Of a stretch of 64,000 nt of DNA, positions 22,690-33,259 are shown piece after piece. Each line of letters opens with the position of its first letter. The first letter of the stretch is position 1. Below the pieces are notes generated by a model. It saw nothing but the letters and a program-made list of their open reading frames with translations. It was not told the DNA's origin and ran no database searches. The DNA is from Hippasteria phrygiana (taxonomy: Eukaryota > Echinodermata > Asteroidea > Valvatida > Goniasteridae), in the NCBI GenBank assembly GCA_037893225.1, contig JAZGUH010000112.1:62001-126000 (forward strand), given 5' to 3'. The position numbers and the translations under genes are program-made.

Positions 22690-24776
22690 TATGAAAATCA
22701 CACAATAAAGGGCTTGGGTGCAGCAGGACTGCAACTTTACTTCGAAGAGCTTAGTACGGACATGGATTTATTCCTCCATGGTACGGAACATGCCAAATTA
22801 AGCTGTGGACATGGGTGAGTATCAGCGAAAACTGCTCAAGAAAGCCCGCAAAAGTACTACTTTTATCCTGATTTTGTCCAGTTATTCTCGTACTTTTTCA
22901 CCTGGGTCTGCTCGAAAGGCAATATACAATGTATCATTTACGTACATGTGCTTTAGTTGTGCTATGTTGTGTGTACCTGAACATACAGTACAATGTATTC
23001 TCCTCAGTGACAATTTATTACTTTTTATTGGGAGGGGGTTCGCATGGGCAGAACCGAAATGCCACTTGTTTTGTCAGATTGTGGGATCTGACTCCCGGCA
23101 GTGTATCGGACTTGCAGGATTAGTGCCGGATCGGATCCAGATGGGATCTTGCTCACAAGATTGATCAATTGTATTCACGCTGTGTACAATACATATAAAT
23201 GCTGTGAAACTCTAAAGTTGACACATTTCTTCATTCATAGTGCAATATTCCACAAGTTGCATCAATATTTTGACAGGCATATTGACAAGTGTACAAACTT
23301 CACATGGACGCTGAAAGCAAACATGTAGTGTTAGATTATTGATAACAAATAACTCCTCTGATGATGTTGGCTGTAGGTGTACTTTTTGTAGTAGTTGGTT
23401 ATGGAAAGAAGATACATTATGCTCTGTGACCCCAACCCTCTTCAGTGTTTTTCACATACATGGCCCTGCTAAACCCAACAATTTCCAATAAAACTGAAAT
23501 GAAAAGCCTGCTATTAAAATACAACAAAAATCCAACAGCAAATTTGGTTGGATTCTGCAGTAGTGGCATATACAACAGGCAAGTGTATAAGCCCTGCCAA
23601 ATCCAATTAAATACAAATACAACAGGTACACAGCTTCCACCCTGCTAAATATATGTACGACAAAATTCAAGAGGTACGTTTAGCTTCCACCCTGCTGAAA
23701 ACGACAAAATCTAACGGGTACATGTACATGAATACACATTTATGTACATTTATTTGGGTGGGTTGGGTGGGGTGGGGTGGGTGGGTAGACCGTTTACTCG
23801 GGTGTACATTGTATATGTTTCCATGCCCCCGCTTGTATTACGGCTATGCAAGTCAGTTGGGAATGGTGTTTTTGTTAACGCTGATGCGCATGCGTCAAAT
23901 GAACGTCTAATCTGCATATTCGATCATGCCCCATTGCATTGCAAAATCAGTGATAGACTCTTTATACACCATGAGTTTAATACATGACTTCATTCAAATG
24001 AAATACAAAGTCATTTCTTGTTTGAAACGAGCCTTTGCAAGTTGCAAAGTACGAACCCTTGGGTCAGCTGGGATCTGCATGTTGCTTTTTAATGAAGTGA
24101 AGCAAATTGAAAGAAAACAAGGTTTTCTCGAGCCCCAGGGCATTTACATGTATCACCAGCAGAAAATGTACACCTTTTGACCCTCGAGGCAAGAAACTAT
24201 TCTTTTGTGTTCAAACTTTATGGTCCAAACTTGTATTTTGAACAATTCCGCCTTGGGTTTATATGCATTAAAGCCCAGGGTATTTGAACAGGATCAAACC
24301 ACAGCTCACTAACTGATAACTTTATGATTGTTTATCCCACAGTGAACACATTTTTTATTTTTTTTTAAATCGGTTACTTTGTGTGGAGATAAAGGGCAAG
24401 TGTCTGTTTTTTTTCCCCTTGGCCCAGTCACTTGACCAGATTCTTTCAACATGATGTCATCACAGACGGGTTTTGATTCCTGTATTTAGCACCTCTGGTT
24501 GGTCCCTCAAGCCGACTTTTTTTCACTTCGAGTTCAATTAGAAGTCATCGGGGTCATTTTTGTAAAGGTGTGTGGGCATTGTATTCCCAAATATCTACAA
24601 AGCTAAATTTGTATTGGAATTGGATGTGAATCATGCTGTCCCATGCACATGGTATTTCTTGAGAAGTTGTTCTTGTAATGTAAATTTTGGTTGTTTCATA
24701 GCATTGCAAAAATAAATTAAAAAAACAAAACAAAAAAACACGGTTCTCCCATGTACATAGTTTGTAAGTTAACAAT
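22690..24776. other. Intergenic, no gene seen
   Basis: Includes a region with repeated AGCTTCCACCCTGCT phrases (23628-23700), and a G/T-rich GGGTGGGTTGGGTGGGGTGG stretch at 23757-23787. No exon could be supported. Confidence 0.4.
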
Positions 24777-25270
24777 GCCGCTATAACGAACACCGCTATA
24801 CAGAACATTCGGCTATAACGAGCACCATCCTTGGCTCCCAAATTTTGTGTACAAAACTTACTGAACAACAGACGGCCGCAGCTTTATAAATTATGTTGAA
24901 GAGTGACAGGTGGCTATTATTTCCCCAAGGAATAGAAGGGAAAAGCCAGCTGTTGGTTTAGAATCCGGTAAGCTTAAAAAGTATGAACATGTTGACATGA
25001 TTCAGTGGGCGGCACATGTTCAAAGTCGTCCTAAAGCAACCGCCAGGGCGTGCAGGGTGACGTGCTGCCAAGATGAATGGACAGTAGTTTCGTACACTGA
25101 CAATGGTCAAAAGAGGGTGCACTTCAAGTATGACGCAAGAGGGCACTTTTTTAAAGAACGGACGCCATGTTGAAATATGGCCATTTGGCAGAAAATTGCT
25201 ATAACGAACGATCGCTATAACAAACAAAATCTGTGGATCCCGCGATGTTCGTTATAGCGGCTTTCCACTG
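24777..25270. mobile_element. pogo/Tigger-like (Tc1-mariner) MITE
   Basis: The right end reads GTTATAGCGGCTTTCCACTG and is followed by TA; the left end GCCGCTATAACGAACACCGC is its inverse but has lost the outer CAGTGGAAA. Extra TATAACGAAC motifs lie inside both ends. CAGTGGAA..TATAACGAAC ends with a TA target are characteristic of pogo-group elements. The 87-codon frame inside has no DDE motif. The element abuts the repeat beginning at 25271. Confidence 0.85.
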
Positions 25271-25640
25271 TATACACCATTTGCTTTTGCTGTAATTTTT
25301 AGAAATAAATGGATTTGGGGGTTAGTATTTTTATAGCGTGCTAGCAAATACTGTAACACTGACCTGTTTAAAGTTTTGTGTGCATAGATGCTGGAAAAAC
25401 AGAGAAAAAATTATGTTCTAGTAGTCTGGTACCCTGACCCTACTTTAGGCAAAACGAAGCAATTTGTAGTAGTGGAATTTTCAAGTCGGGGGAACTAGAC
25501 TATTTCCAATGATTGTCGGCCGACAATCATTGGAAAACGATATTAATTTCCACTTTCTTGAAAACAACAGCACACCAGGTGCCATGATTTCACAGGATGT
25601 TTGAAGTTGTCAAGGAGAAACGACAATAAAGTGAACATTC
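25271..25640 (-). repeat. Dispersed repeat R1, copy 1
   Basis: Inverse of 56140-56575 over most of its length (shared phrases AAATACTGTAACA, AAAGTTTTGTGTG, GGTCAGGG/CCCTGACC, AAACGAAGCAATTT, CTATTTCCAATG). A third partial copy is at 45890-46120. A perfect 34-bp palindrome lies at 25503-25536. No coding frame; family unknown. Confidence 0.82.
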
Positions 25641-25720
25641 TTTGATTGGAATTTGTGAGGACGCAAAGCGTCCGAGCCCATTCGAATAAAAGAATGTCCA
25701 CCTTTTGAGTCGTTTCTCCG
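25616..25720. repeat. Imperfect inverted repeat
   Basis: GAGAAACGACAATAAAGTGA with ACATTCTTT on the left pairs with AAAGAATGTCCACC and GAGTCGTTTCTC on the right. The centre is GACGCAAAGCGTC. Confidence 0.7.
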
Positions 25721-26117
25721 ACTTAAACTACGTCCCTTTCACACCCATTGTCAAGATTTCAAGGGAACAAAAAGTGTCCATTCTTACTATAATGCTTTGA
25801 GGTACATGTATGAGATGAATTAAATGAAAAGAATCGACACTTTTCTGAATAGAGTAGTTTAATGCAAATGTTCTAAACTACAATGTACCCATGTACATAA
25901 GGTGTGCCTTCTTTAGGGCTGTGGTGTGTAGCCATTAAGAAGGTAAAGTGTCAAAAGCTTGGTCTACCAACGTGCAAGTGAGCACCGTTTTTGTTACTTG
26001 GTCAGTCTTCTATCGCATTGTTACAAGATACATGTAAACGTATAGGGGATTACTTTTTACTTCTGCGTTTATGTATTTTTGAAAACAAATTTATTGGTTT
26101 GTCCATTTGTATTGAAG

Positions 26118-26385
26118 CCTTTTAGCCATGGTTGTGGCATCTGACTCATTATGCAGTGGTATGTGGGTTCGAACCCCACCAGGGAATTATGGTGCTAAAG
26201 CACTTGGGCAAAGACACTTTACAACAATTGCTTCTCTCCACCTAGGAGAAGCTGTAAGGGTGGAGAACTGCATTGAACTGATCTCAAACTGTTACATTTA
26301 TAACTGATCTCATGGCCTGATGACCACGAGTAGCATTTTGTGAATTGCTTTGAGACATTTGTACTTTATGTATAAACTGCTATTT
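26118..26385 (+). mobile_element. tRNA-related SINE-like element (family 3)
   Basis: A B-box motif GGTTCGAACCCCACC lies at 26167-26182, followed by GGGCAAAGACACTTTACA and a body ending before the mariner remnant. The A box is poor. The AAAGACACTTTAC phrase after the tRNA-like head is common in marine invertebrate SINEs. No second copy occurs in this window. Confidence 0.5.
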
Positions 26386-26943
26386 GAGGGTCGCCTGAAA
26401 AGTTTGTAGGTTGACTCTGAAGGAGTCAGATCAATTAGCATGCATTTATTTCAACCCTTTTGATAACTAATTGCATTGTTTGTTTCCAGGTAAGGCCGTA
26501 TTTGGTGGTTCGTAGAAGACTTCGTAAAAATTTGGCATCAAAACGACATTTGCCTTCTTTGGAGAGGGTGAGGACTTGTGTTTCCACTGCATGGATTGCC
26601 TCTTTGTCTCTGGCTGAAAGTGATGGATCCAGCACTCATCCTGGGTTAGGAAATGTTTGACGAAATTAGCTGGATCTGCTTCAAAATGCTACAAAAGTTA
26701 CATATATCCCTTGACCTGACCAGCCTGGTGCGCTTTTGATCAGGGGTCAGAAGACGTGGCACCCACGGCGGAGAATCCTTTGATGACATTCCAAGTTCTG
26801 TACTCAGAATGTTCTCGACTCTCTCACGGGAGATAACAGCATGCAATTAGTTATCAAAAGTGTTGAAATAAATGCATTTTAAGTTTCATTGATCTGGCAT
26901 TACTCCTTCAGAGTCAACCCACGACTTTTTCAGCCGACCCTCA
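26385..26943 (-). pseudogene. mariner transposon remnant with broken transposase
   Basis: Terminal repeats TGAGGGTCGCCTGAAAAG / TTTTTCAGCCGACCCTCA, with an inner GTTGACTCTGAAGGAGT pair. On the minus strand 26646-26846 encodes ISRERVENILSTELGMSSK and WVPRLLTPDQKRTR, the linker just before the catalytic domain of mariner transposases. After a frame break, 26435-26635 resumes with the region around the first catalytic Asp (WIHH-type motif, in another frame) and the following QSMQWKH-like segment. The second and third catalytic Asp regions and the N-terminal DNA-binding half are missing. It is a dead ~560-bp deletion derivative. Confidence 0.88.
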
Positions 26944-26944
26944 T

Positions 26945-27672
26945 GTATGTATACATGTACATGTACAATGTGGGCAACAAGCTATGTTATTGTTGTCAAA
27001 GTTGCATTACCAAAAGAAAGTTTTTGGCGGTACACTGCAAATGTCATCTCGGTTGAGACAGGATTTATTCACTTCCTGCTTTCCCAAGTTGCTTCATTGT
27101 GCGTACAAGATTTTTATGAGTAAACATGCCGAGTTTTCCATTGTAGATTTTCAGTGCTTTTGACAGCACTCGTACTGCCATTTCAACAACCTGCCCTTTT
27201 TGGGTCGGAATGTCTGACGGATTTTATCGATGTGATTTCTGTAGCTTGAATAATGAGTTTTCACCTGTTGACCGTGAACATTCTTACACACCATACACGC
27301 AATTCAATTATTTTGAAGGAGAACGAATAGACTTTACCTTGGGTGCTTAAGTCTGTGCCACCATTGTGGAACAGTGTGCCACCATTGTGGAACAGTCGTA
27401 CCTGTCACATATGCCTTGCTCAAATTGATGGGTTTCTTTTTAATGACTTTGACCAAAAGGTAAAAGCTGTTGAATACAAAAGGATTGGGAAAGGCTTACA
27501 CTCCCAGAGGTGTCGTGAACCCCACAATTGAAGTTGGATGGATGAAGAATGTGTTAGGATTATATTGTGCATGGTCCATTGTGCCCCACAGGTTCAGTTT
27601 TTAAAAAAATATTTCTGAAGTGATTCTTGAAATGTCCTTGTTGTCTGGAACTCCAGTAAATTTCAAAGGCTT
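26945..27672. other. Intergenic; 24-bp tandem duplication, no gene seen
   Basis: 27353-27399 holds two copies of GTGCCACCATTGTGGAACAG. Otherwise AT-rich unique sequence. Confidence 0.5.
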
Positions 27673-27673
27673 A

Positions 27674-29045
27674 AGCCGTTTCCGCACTGGACTTTTTTTT
27701 GGGAAGGTTTTACCCGAGACCATGGTAAAATAAAAAATGGTCAAATGTGACCACTGTCCGCACTTGGACTTTCGACACGGGAAATTTTTTACCGAGACCG
27801 TGGTAGAAGTAACCGAGCTGTCAATATAAGGACTCATGAGGGCGCTTTGCATGACCATTCTACATTGACGCGATTGACCCAAATCACGCGTGCCTTTTCA
27901 TTTTCCCGGCTGATGTGTACATGTAGGACTACATCTTTAGCACCAATCAAACTTCTGACTGTATCAATAATAAAATATGCCATGATTGCGACCAAAAGAG
28001 GAACAACGCACTGGAATTTGGAAACTTGCCACGTGGTGTCCCAGTGTAGCATGACCTCGCGCTCGGGCCGGATGTACGCTTTCCTGAGCCGCTTTTACCG
28101 ACTTGCACTGTCCGCACTGGACTTATCGTCTCGTGGTCAGTTTTCCTGGGCAGCAGTTGCCCGGTATAAGTAACCGCTGGACTCAGGAAAAGTAACTGAG
28201 AGGAAAACGTCCTAAGCCCTGTCCGCACTGGATTTGTTTGGGTAAAACTTACCGAGACGATGGGTACTTTTCCCATTTTAAGTCCAGTGCAGACGGCCTA
28301 GGACGTTTTCCTCTCAGTTACTTTTCCTGAGTCCAGCGGTTGGTAAGCACTTATCCAGAACCACCAAAATGACATCGTCGCGGTCATCGCGCCTTGTGCC
28401 TATTGAATAAGGCCTTGTACCTATTCAATAAGGCCTAGTGCATTTTCAGTAATACACGACGATGTCATTTTGGTGGTTCTGGATAAGTGCTTACCCCAGC
28501 GGTTACTTTTACCGGGCAACTGCTGCCCTGAAGAACTTTTCCCGAGACGATAAGTCCAGTGCGGACAGTGCGAGTCGGTAAAAGCGGCTCAGGAAAGCGT
28601 ACATCCGGCCCGAACGCGAGGTCATGCTACAATGGGAGACCACGCATGCGCTATGCATTGTTTCACCGCGGTGCGGTGCACGTGGCAAGTTTCCAAATTC
28701 CAGTGCGTTGTTCCTCTTTTGGTCGCAATCATGGCATATTTTATTATTGATACAGTCGGAAGTTTGATTGGTGCTAAAGATGTAGTCCTACATGTACGTG
28801 TACACATCAGCCGAAAAAATGAAAAGGCACGTGTAATTTGGGTCAATCACGTCAATGTAGAAAGGTCACGCAAAGCGCCCTCATGAGTCCTTATATTGAC
28901 AGCTCGGTTACTTCTACCACGGTCTCGGTAACATTTTCCAGTGTCGAAAGTCCAAGTGCGGACAGTGGTCACATTTGACCATTTTTCATTTTACCATCGT
29001 CTCGGTAAAACCTTTCAAAAAAAAAAGTCCAGTGCGGACACGGCT
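27674..29045. mobile_element. Giant foldback element (~1.37 kb palindrome) with AGCCGTGTCCGCACTGGAC ends
   Basis: Arms of roughly 600 bp pair over almost their whole length: for example GGACTCATGAGGGCGC at 27830 against its inverse at 28880, and the stretches from TGACTGTATCAATAAT to GGAAACTTGCCACGTGG against 28680-28760. The centre (28172-28341) is a smaller inverted repeat around a CTGTCCGCACTGG..CCAGTGCAGAC core. A 154-bp MITE (28342-28495) interrupts the right arm. Several apparent frames are mirror images of one another in the two arms. Motifs CCGAGACGATG and GTCCGCACTGGAC recur through it. No transposase. Confidence 0.93.
28342..28495. mobile_element. Mutator-like MITE nested in the foldback element
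   Basis: A perfect 39-bp inverted repeat (GGTAAGCACTTATCC outward end) bounds a short interior containing two CTATTGAATAAGGCC-like copies. It is flanked by an exact 9-bp direct repeat CCAGCGGTT (28333-28341 and 28496-28504), and the other palindrome arm preserves the uninterrupted pre-insertion sequence. A 9-bp duplication with long terminal repeats points to MuDR/MULE. Confidence 0.93.
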
Positions 29046-29047
29046 CT

Positions 29048-29132
29048 AGGCTGTCCACACTGGACTTAAAATGGGAAAAGTACCCATCGTCTCGGTAAGT
29101 TTTACCAAAAAAAGTCCAGTGCGGACAGGGCT
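29048..29132. mobile_element. Short MITE, same family as the foldback core
   Basis: CTGTCCACACTGGACTT and AAGTCCAGTGCGGACAG are inverted around ACCCATCGTCTCGGTAAG. This is the same unit as the central 28204-28298 segment of the neighbouring foldback element and lies only three bases from its end. Confidence 0.85.
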
Positions 29133-29145
29133 TTACACATCATCC

Positions 29146-29178
29146 ACATGTACATGTACATGTACATGTACATGTACC
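29146..29178. repeat. (ACATGT)n microsatellite
   Basis: One of the longest uninterrupted members of a motif found dozens of times in the window; others include 14893-14918, 45419-45434, 49107-49122 and 57386-57416. The unit is its own reverse complement. Confidence 0.97.
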
Positions 29179-29199
29179 GTACACTTTAAAAAAATAGAA

Positions 29200-29335
29200 A
29201 CAAAAACAAAAGAAATTCAATTCCAAATGAAAATGCAAATCCAAATCTAAAAATCCAAATATCAAAAAAATCAAAAAAATCAGAAAAATCAAAAAAATCA
29301 AAAAAATCAGAAAAATCAGAAAATCTTAAAATCTG
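29200..29335. repeat. A-rich minisatellite, ATCAAAAAA 9-bp unit
   Basis: Tandem ATCAAAAAA / ATCAGAAAA variants (29259-29330), preceded by looser AAATCCAAAT repeats. Confidence 0.9.
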
Positions 29336-29691
29336 ATGTATAGGACCACTCTATTCAGTATGGTGCAAATTGTTTGCATTTATGCTTGGCTGCACAGCCC
29401 ATTCTTGGCATACCAAGGCCCCATCAATAACAGCCGGACACAAGAGGTTAATGGCCCGTTTTTACAGACTGGGGAGGTGTATGGGCAGAAGATGAGCCCG
29501 ATTGTGTATAGACCTTCTACTCATATCTTGCTATAATTTAAGGGTACAGGCTTTCATCAAGTATTTCTATTTTGTCCTACATTTTCCTACTTTTTTTGTC
29601 TGACAACTCTGAGAAATGAAATCTCATTGAATATTGTTCAATGAAAATCTTACAGTAAAAGGGCTTGGGTTTAGGAGTACTGCAGCTTCAC
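29336..29691. other. Intergenic, no gene seen
   Basis: No exon, RNA gene or repeat end identified; the phrase CTGACAACTCTGAGAAATGAAATCTCATTGAATATT near 29600 resembles one near 22005, hinting at another dispersed repeat. Confidence 0.4.
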
Positions 29692-29980
29692 TTAACCCCT
29701 TGCGTACGGATGACGGAATATGGCGCAAAAAAAACAGTGCCACCAGGCCAGATGACGCAATTGGCCGCTGTTTGTGCAGTTTCAATCCATTGTTGGATTA
29801 AACAGTGCCACCAGGCCGGATGACGCCATTGGCCGCTGTTTGTGCAGTTTCAATCTATTGTTGGATTATTGTGTATAGTATACGCTTGACTGCACAAACA
29901 CATTGTAGCGGTTCGCTTGGCTGCCAGAGCCGCCGCGGCACCCGGCGTCTCCCGTAAAAATACAGTACTCAAGAGGTTAA
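29692..29980 (+). mobile_element. TTAA-type MITE, CCCCTTGCGTA family, copy 1
   Basis: TTAA|CCCCTTGCGTACGG on the left, GTACTCAAGAGG|TTAA on the right, TTAA at both borders. It contains a ~75-bp internal tandem duplication (CAGTGCCACCAGGCC..CATTGTTGGATTA twice). Homologous copies: 37791-38069 and the truncated 54704-54855. Confidence 0.9.
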
Positions 29981-30257
29981 GATCTGAGGATGGAGCATAG
30001 AATAGTTGTAAGTACAGAACATGCCAAATGAGGCTTGCTGTGGACATTGGTGAATCATCCTGATTTTGACATCCAAAGTCCTTTGTCCTGTATTAATTTT
30101 TTTTTATTTGATCCTACTATTCTCCTGCTTTTTTTTAAGCCTGAGGATGTGAAAACTGAAAAGGTGTAGAATCTTTGTTTTGCATTACACGCTATCATGT
30201 CTGATTTAAATTTTGAGATTTAGCCATCATGGATATAATCACACAGCTAGTGGTTGT

Positions 30258-30546
30258 GGGGAATCAGGTTGGCGCAGTGGTTACTGTCCCCGCCTTTCAC
30301 CGCTGTGGCCCGGGTTCAATTCCTGCCCTGGTCCACATGTGGATTGGGTTTTCAGTCCCTACCTGATTCCGTGGGTTTTCCCCAGAATATTCTTCTGGGG
30401 TTTTCCTCCCACCTCTAAAACTGTAACTTCTTCTCATTGTCTTCTCTCTACAGGTTTCTTCAGGCTTTCGAGCTACAGTGCCCAGGGCGCTTTTGAGGAA
30501 TCCTTGGTTTCATTACCAGAAAGAATTAATAATAATAATAATAATA
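30258..30546 (+). mobile_element. tRNA-derived SINE (family 1), full-length copy
   Basis: The head has an A box TGGCGCAGTGG and a B box GGTTCAATTCC, then a body with GGGTTTTCAGTCCCTACC, GGGTTTTCCTCCCACCTC and TCAGGCTTTCGAGCTACAG, and ends in (AAT)n. The (AAT)n tail and tRNA head are classical for SINEs. Other copies: 420-690 (minus), 36000-36190 (plus, partial), 50525-50592 (minus, tail part). Confidence 0.88.
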
Positions 30547-30754
30547 AGTATGAATGGTGATGGTGAATATATGGTGAAGTGTTTAAGCTATAAAGTCAAT
30601 ATTTGTTCATCCCCAAATCATTTTGTAATCGTCCAATGTCTGTTTGGATAAAAGTGACATGTGGAGCCATTGTGATAAATTGCTTTCAAAAGTGCTGGTT
30701 GAATGCAAAATCCACAATTTTTTGGTACTATTTAGGAAGTTCATGAGTATCACT

Positions 30755-31070
30755 AATCAGCTTTTTTGCCAAAGTGAACTTGGAAAGCTGGCAGGAGCGT
30801 AATTTGAGCCTGTGATGACCTCTGGAATACCATACTGGTGCTATGAGCTATCTTGCCCTAGATGTACATGTATGTTGGCGGTCTCTCAAATTGTCAGTGT
30901 CTTTGTTGGGGGGGGGGGGGGGGGGGGGGTGCTTGTCAGAAGCCATAAACTCATAATGCTGTATAGCCAGGGATCATACCTCAACTTTATCATACATGTA
31001 CATGTACAACCTGAGAAGGGACATTGTGGGAATCACTCAATGAGGATAGGACCTTTTAACTTATAATATC
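30755..31070 (-). mobile_element. SINE family 2, minus-strand copy with a poly-G insertion
   Basis: GGCAGGAGCG..CCTGTGATGACC is the decayed tRNA-like box; TTGTCAGTGTCTTTGTT, CAGCCAGGGATCA and GGGACATTGTGGGAATCACTC are the flanking blocks in the same order as 32880-33255. A 22-base G run (30908-30929) interrupts it. Confidence 0.8.
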
Positions 31071-32635
31071 AAACTTACTTTGTTTTTTACCAAAGCTATA
31101 TAATGCACCCACCCACGACACAAATTTAAAGCATCTTCAGTTATGTTTCGATCAATCATTGAATCTCCATTCATACAATACAAAGCCTAAGCTCGGAATG
31201 TCAGCCATGGCCCTGCTACTGCATTGTGTACTTGCTAGCGCTTATAGTGGCGTGGTGACGACGACGTCACGGCTAAGCGCGTGCTGCAGGAGAGAGAAGT
31301 TGGGAGTAAGCGCGAATTTTGGAATATTTAATTAGCATCTCTTTTTTTTGTCAATTAATTAATACTGATGGATAGAAAATGACAATATTTAGCACAAATT
31401 TTGTTTCTTGTAATTCAAAATCAAGATAATATTTTGTAGAGAATTAAACTTTGGTTAGTGTGTTTATTGGATCTGTATTTATAGGAATGTCCCATCAAGC
31501 ACAGCCACCATTTTTGGCGGTAAGTTGTGATATATATCATCACCCATGAGTCACCGCCTCTTTAGACTACACACCACCCCTGCCCCCCCCCCCCCCTTTC
31601 ATCAGCCAAGGACCCTTTCAACCTAACCTACTACTTCATTGTGTTGTCCTGAGTAAAAAGCCAGAGCGTCAGATCAATGAGTCCCTTGTTCAGGTTTCAG
31701 AGTTCTTGTGATTAATATTGATTCAGGAACAGATTTACCTGTAGCAGGGAAAGTCCTTCACAGCTTTGTACTTGATGTGTAATTATAGTGGTAATGCGGA
31801 GCTTTTTAAAGCCAACAGTGGCTAACTTTTAAAAATAATGATAAAGGATTGCGCAATGTGGGTCTTTTGCAGTGACACATTGGGAATCGAAGAAATCCTC
31901 CATTGATTGTGCCTGGTGATCAGTACACATGTATACATGTACAAATAGGTATACATACAATGTACTAGAGATTGAGCATAATGATGTATATTATACACAA
32001 ACTGTTGGGATTGTTCAGCTGGTCGTGCATCAGTTGTGTTATGTAGACCATGCATCCTGCTCACTCGTGTGCAGTGAAACGGATGGCTGGCTAAAAATGG
32101 CACAAAGGTAGTTAAGGGCAATTCCACAGCAATAGCGACAAAACTCAAACAAATTCAAACACTTTGATATTTTTTTTTTTTTTTTTTAAAGTTTGGATTG
32201 CATTCTGGCTAACACATCTCTGTTTGACTAAATTAGCTCTCAGTGTTTTGTAAAATGATATTTTTGAACACAGGAGGACATTTTGGGTGATTTCTCTAAC
32301 GTTAGTAAAATACTGTAGGTTTTTCATCCGTTTGGTAGTGCTTTGACATTTTGTGTGAAAAAAGAACAAAATGGCATTCAGTGCCCTTTCACAGTTGTAG
32401 AGGATTTTAATTTAAATTTTTCATTTTTATGGAAGTTGCCCAATACTAAGCTAAAAGCCACTCTAGGTAAAGGGCTACAACAGAGGTGGGTGGGTGAGGG
32501 GGGGGGGGTGGTCACATTTGTTGCCGTCCCCACCACCCTCACGGTTTTTTCTGGGTCCAGTTAAATAGAGGATAAGACTTTTTGTAGATACCAAAGAAAT
32601 TTCAGACCTACGTATAGACCCAGCATTGGTGAGAC
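31071..32635. other. Intergenic, no gene seen
   Basis: GC-richer patch at 31225-31310 (GTGACGACGACGTCACGGC), C run at 31584-31598, T run at 32169-32187. Nothing exon-like with splice sites. Confidence 0.4.
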
Positions 32636-32765
32636 CAACAAGTGTGTAAATGCCTGCAATCGGGGACCTCCTTTTTGGCAGGATCCTCATTGGTTTTGTA
32701 CACGATTTTCAATCGGGGATGGACCTTTCTCAATCGGGGACCCTATTGTCCTAGCTATTGTTAAA
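32636..32765 (+). repeat. Dispersed repeat R2, copy 1
   Basis: CAAGTGTGTAAATGCCTGCA..GGGGACCTCC..GTTTTGTACAC..CAATCGGGGA recurs at 52636-52790 (CAAGTGTGTAAATTCCGGCA) and, in part, at 48316-48385 (CCTATTGTCCCTCTTTTG). Unclassified. Confidence 0.65.
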
Positions 32766-32879
32766 GGTCCCCTGTTGAATGCAAAAACAAACTCACTCCC
32801 CCTGTGAATCTTTATTACATTTAGAAGATTTTTCAACTGTTGTAGGGCATCAGAATTTCAGAAAATTGAACAAAAATAT

Positions 32880-33255
32880 ACCTGGCAGGAGCGGGATATG
32901 AACCTGCGACCTCTGGAATACCATACCGGCGCTCTACCAAAAGGCTACATGTATGTTGGCAGTCTCCCAAATTGTCAGTATCTTCGTTCAGGGGTTGCTA
33001 TTCAGAAATCATAAACCCAGAATGCTGTACAGCCAGGGATCATGCCTCAACTTCACAGTACAACCCGGGAAGCGACATTGTGGGGATCACTCAGTGCGGA
33101 TATGACTTAACTTATACGACTTTTTAACTAACATATAAATCATCAAACAAACTACATATGTACATGTAGGTAGACTGGCTTGGTAGTTTTCATTGTTAAC
33201 TTTGAAAATTCAGTCAAAATTACCCAGTCAGTTTCCCTTGTGGTTGGTTTGAGGA
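32880..33255 (-). mobile_element. SINE family 2, minus-strand copy with left block, tRNA-like box and right remnant
   Basis: GGCAGGAGCGGGATATGAACC (32883 onward) is the reverse of the tRNA-like box; GGCGCTCTACC is the reverse of its A-box side. It continues through GCAGTCTCCCAAATTGTCAG, CAGCCAGGGATCATGCC and GGGAAGCGACATTGTGGGG to a TATACGACTTTTTAAC end, the half-palindrome also seen at 5382-5413. Confidence 0.82.
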
Positions 33256-33259
33256 TAAA

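Noticed and set aside
24910..25173. 87-codon frame in the pogo-like MITE as a transposase
   Set aside because: No DDE motif or DNA-binding domain, and the element is far too short.
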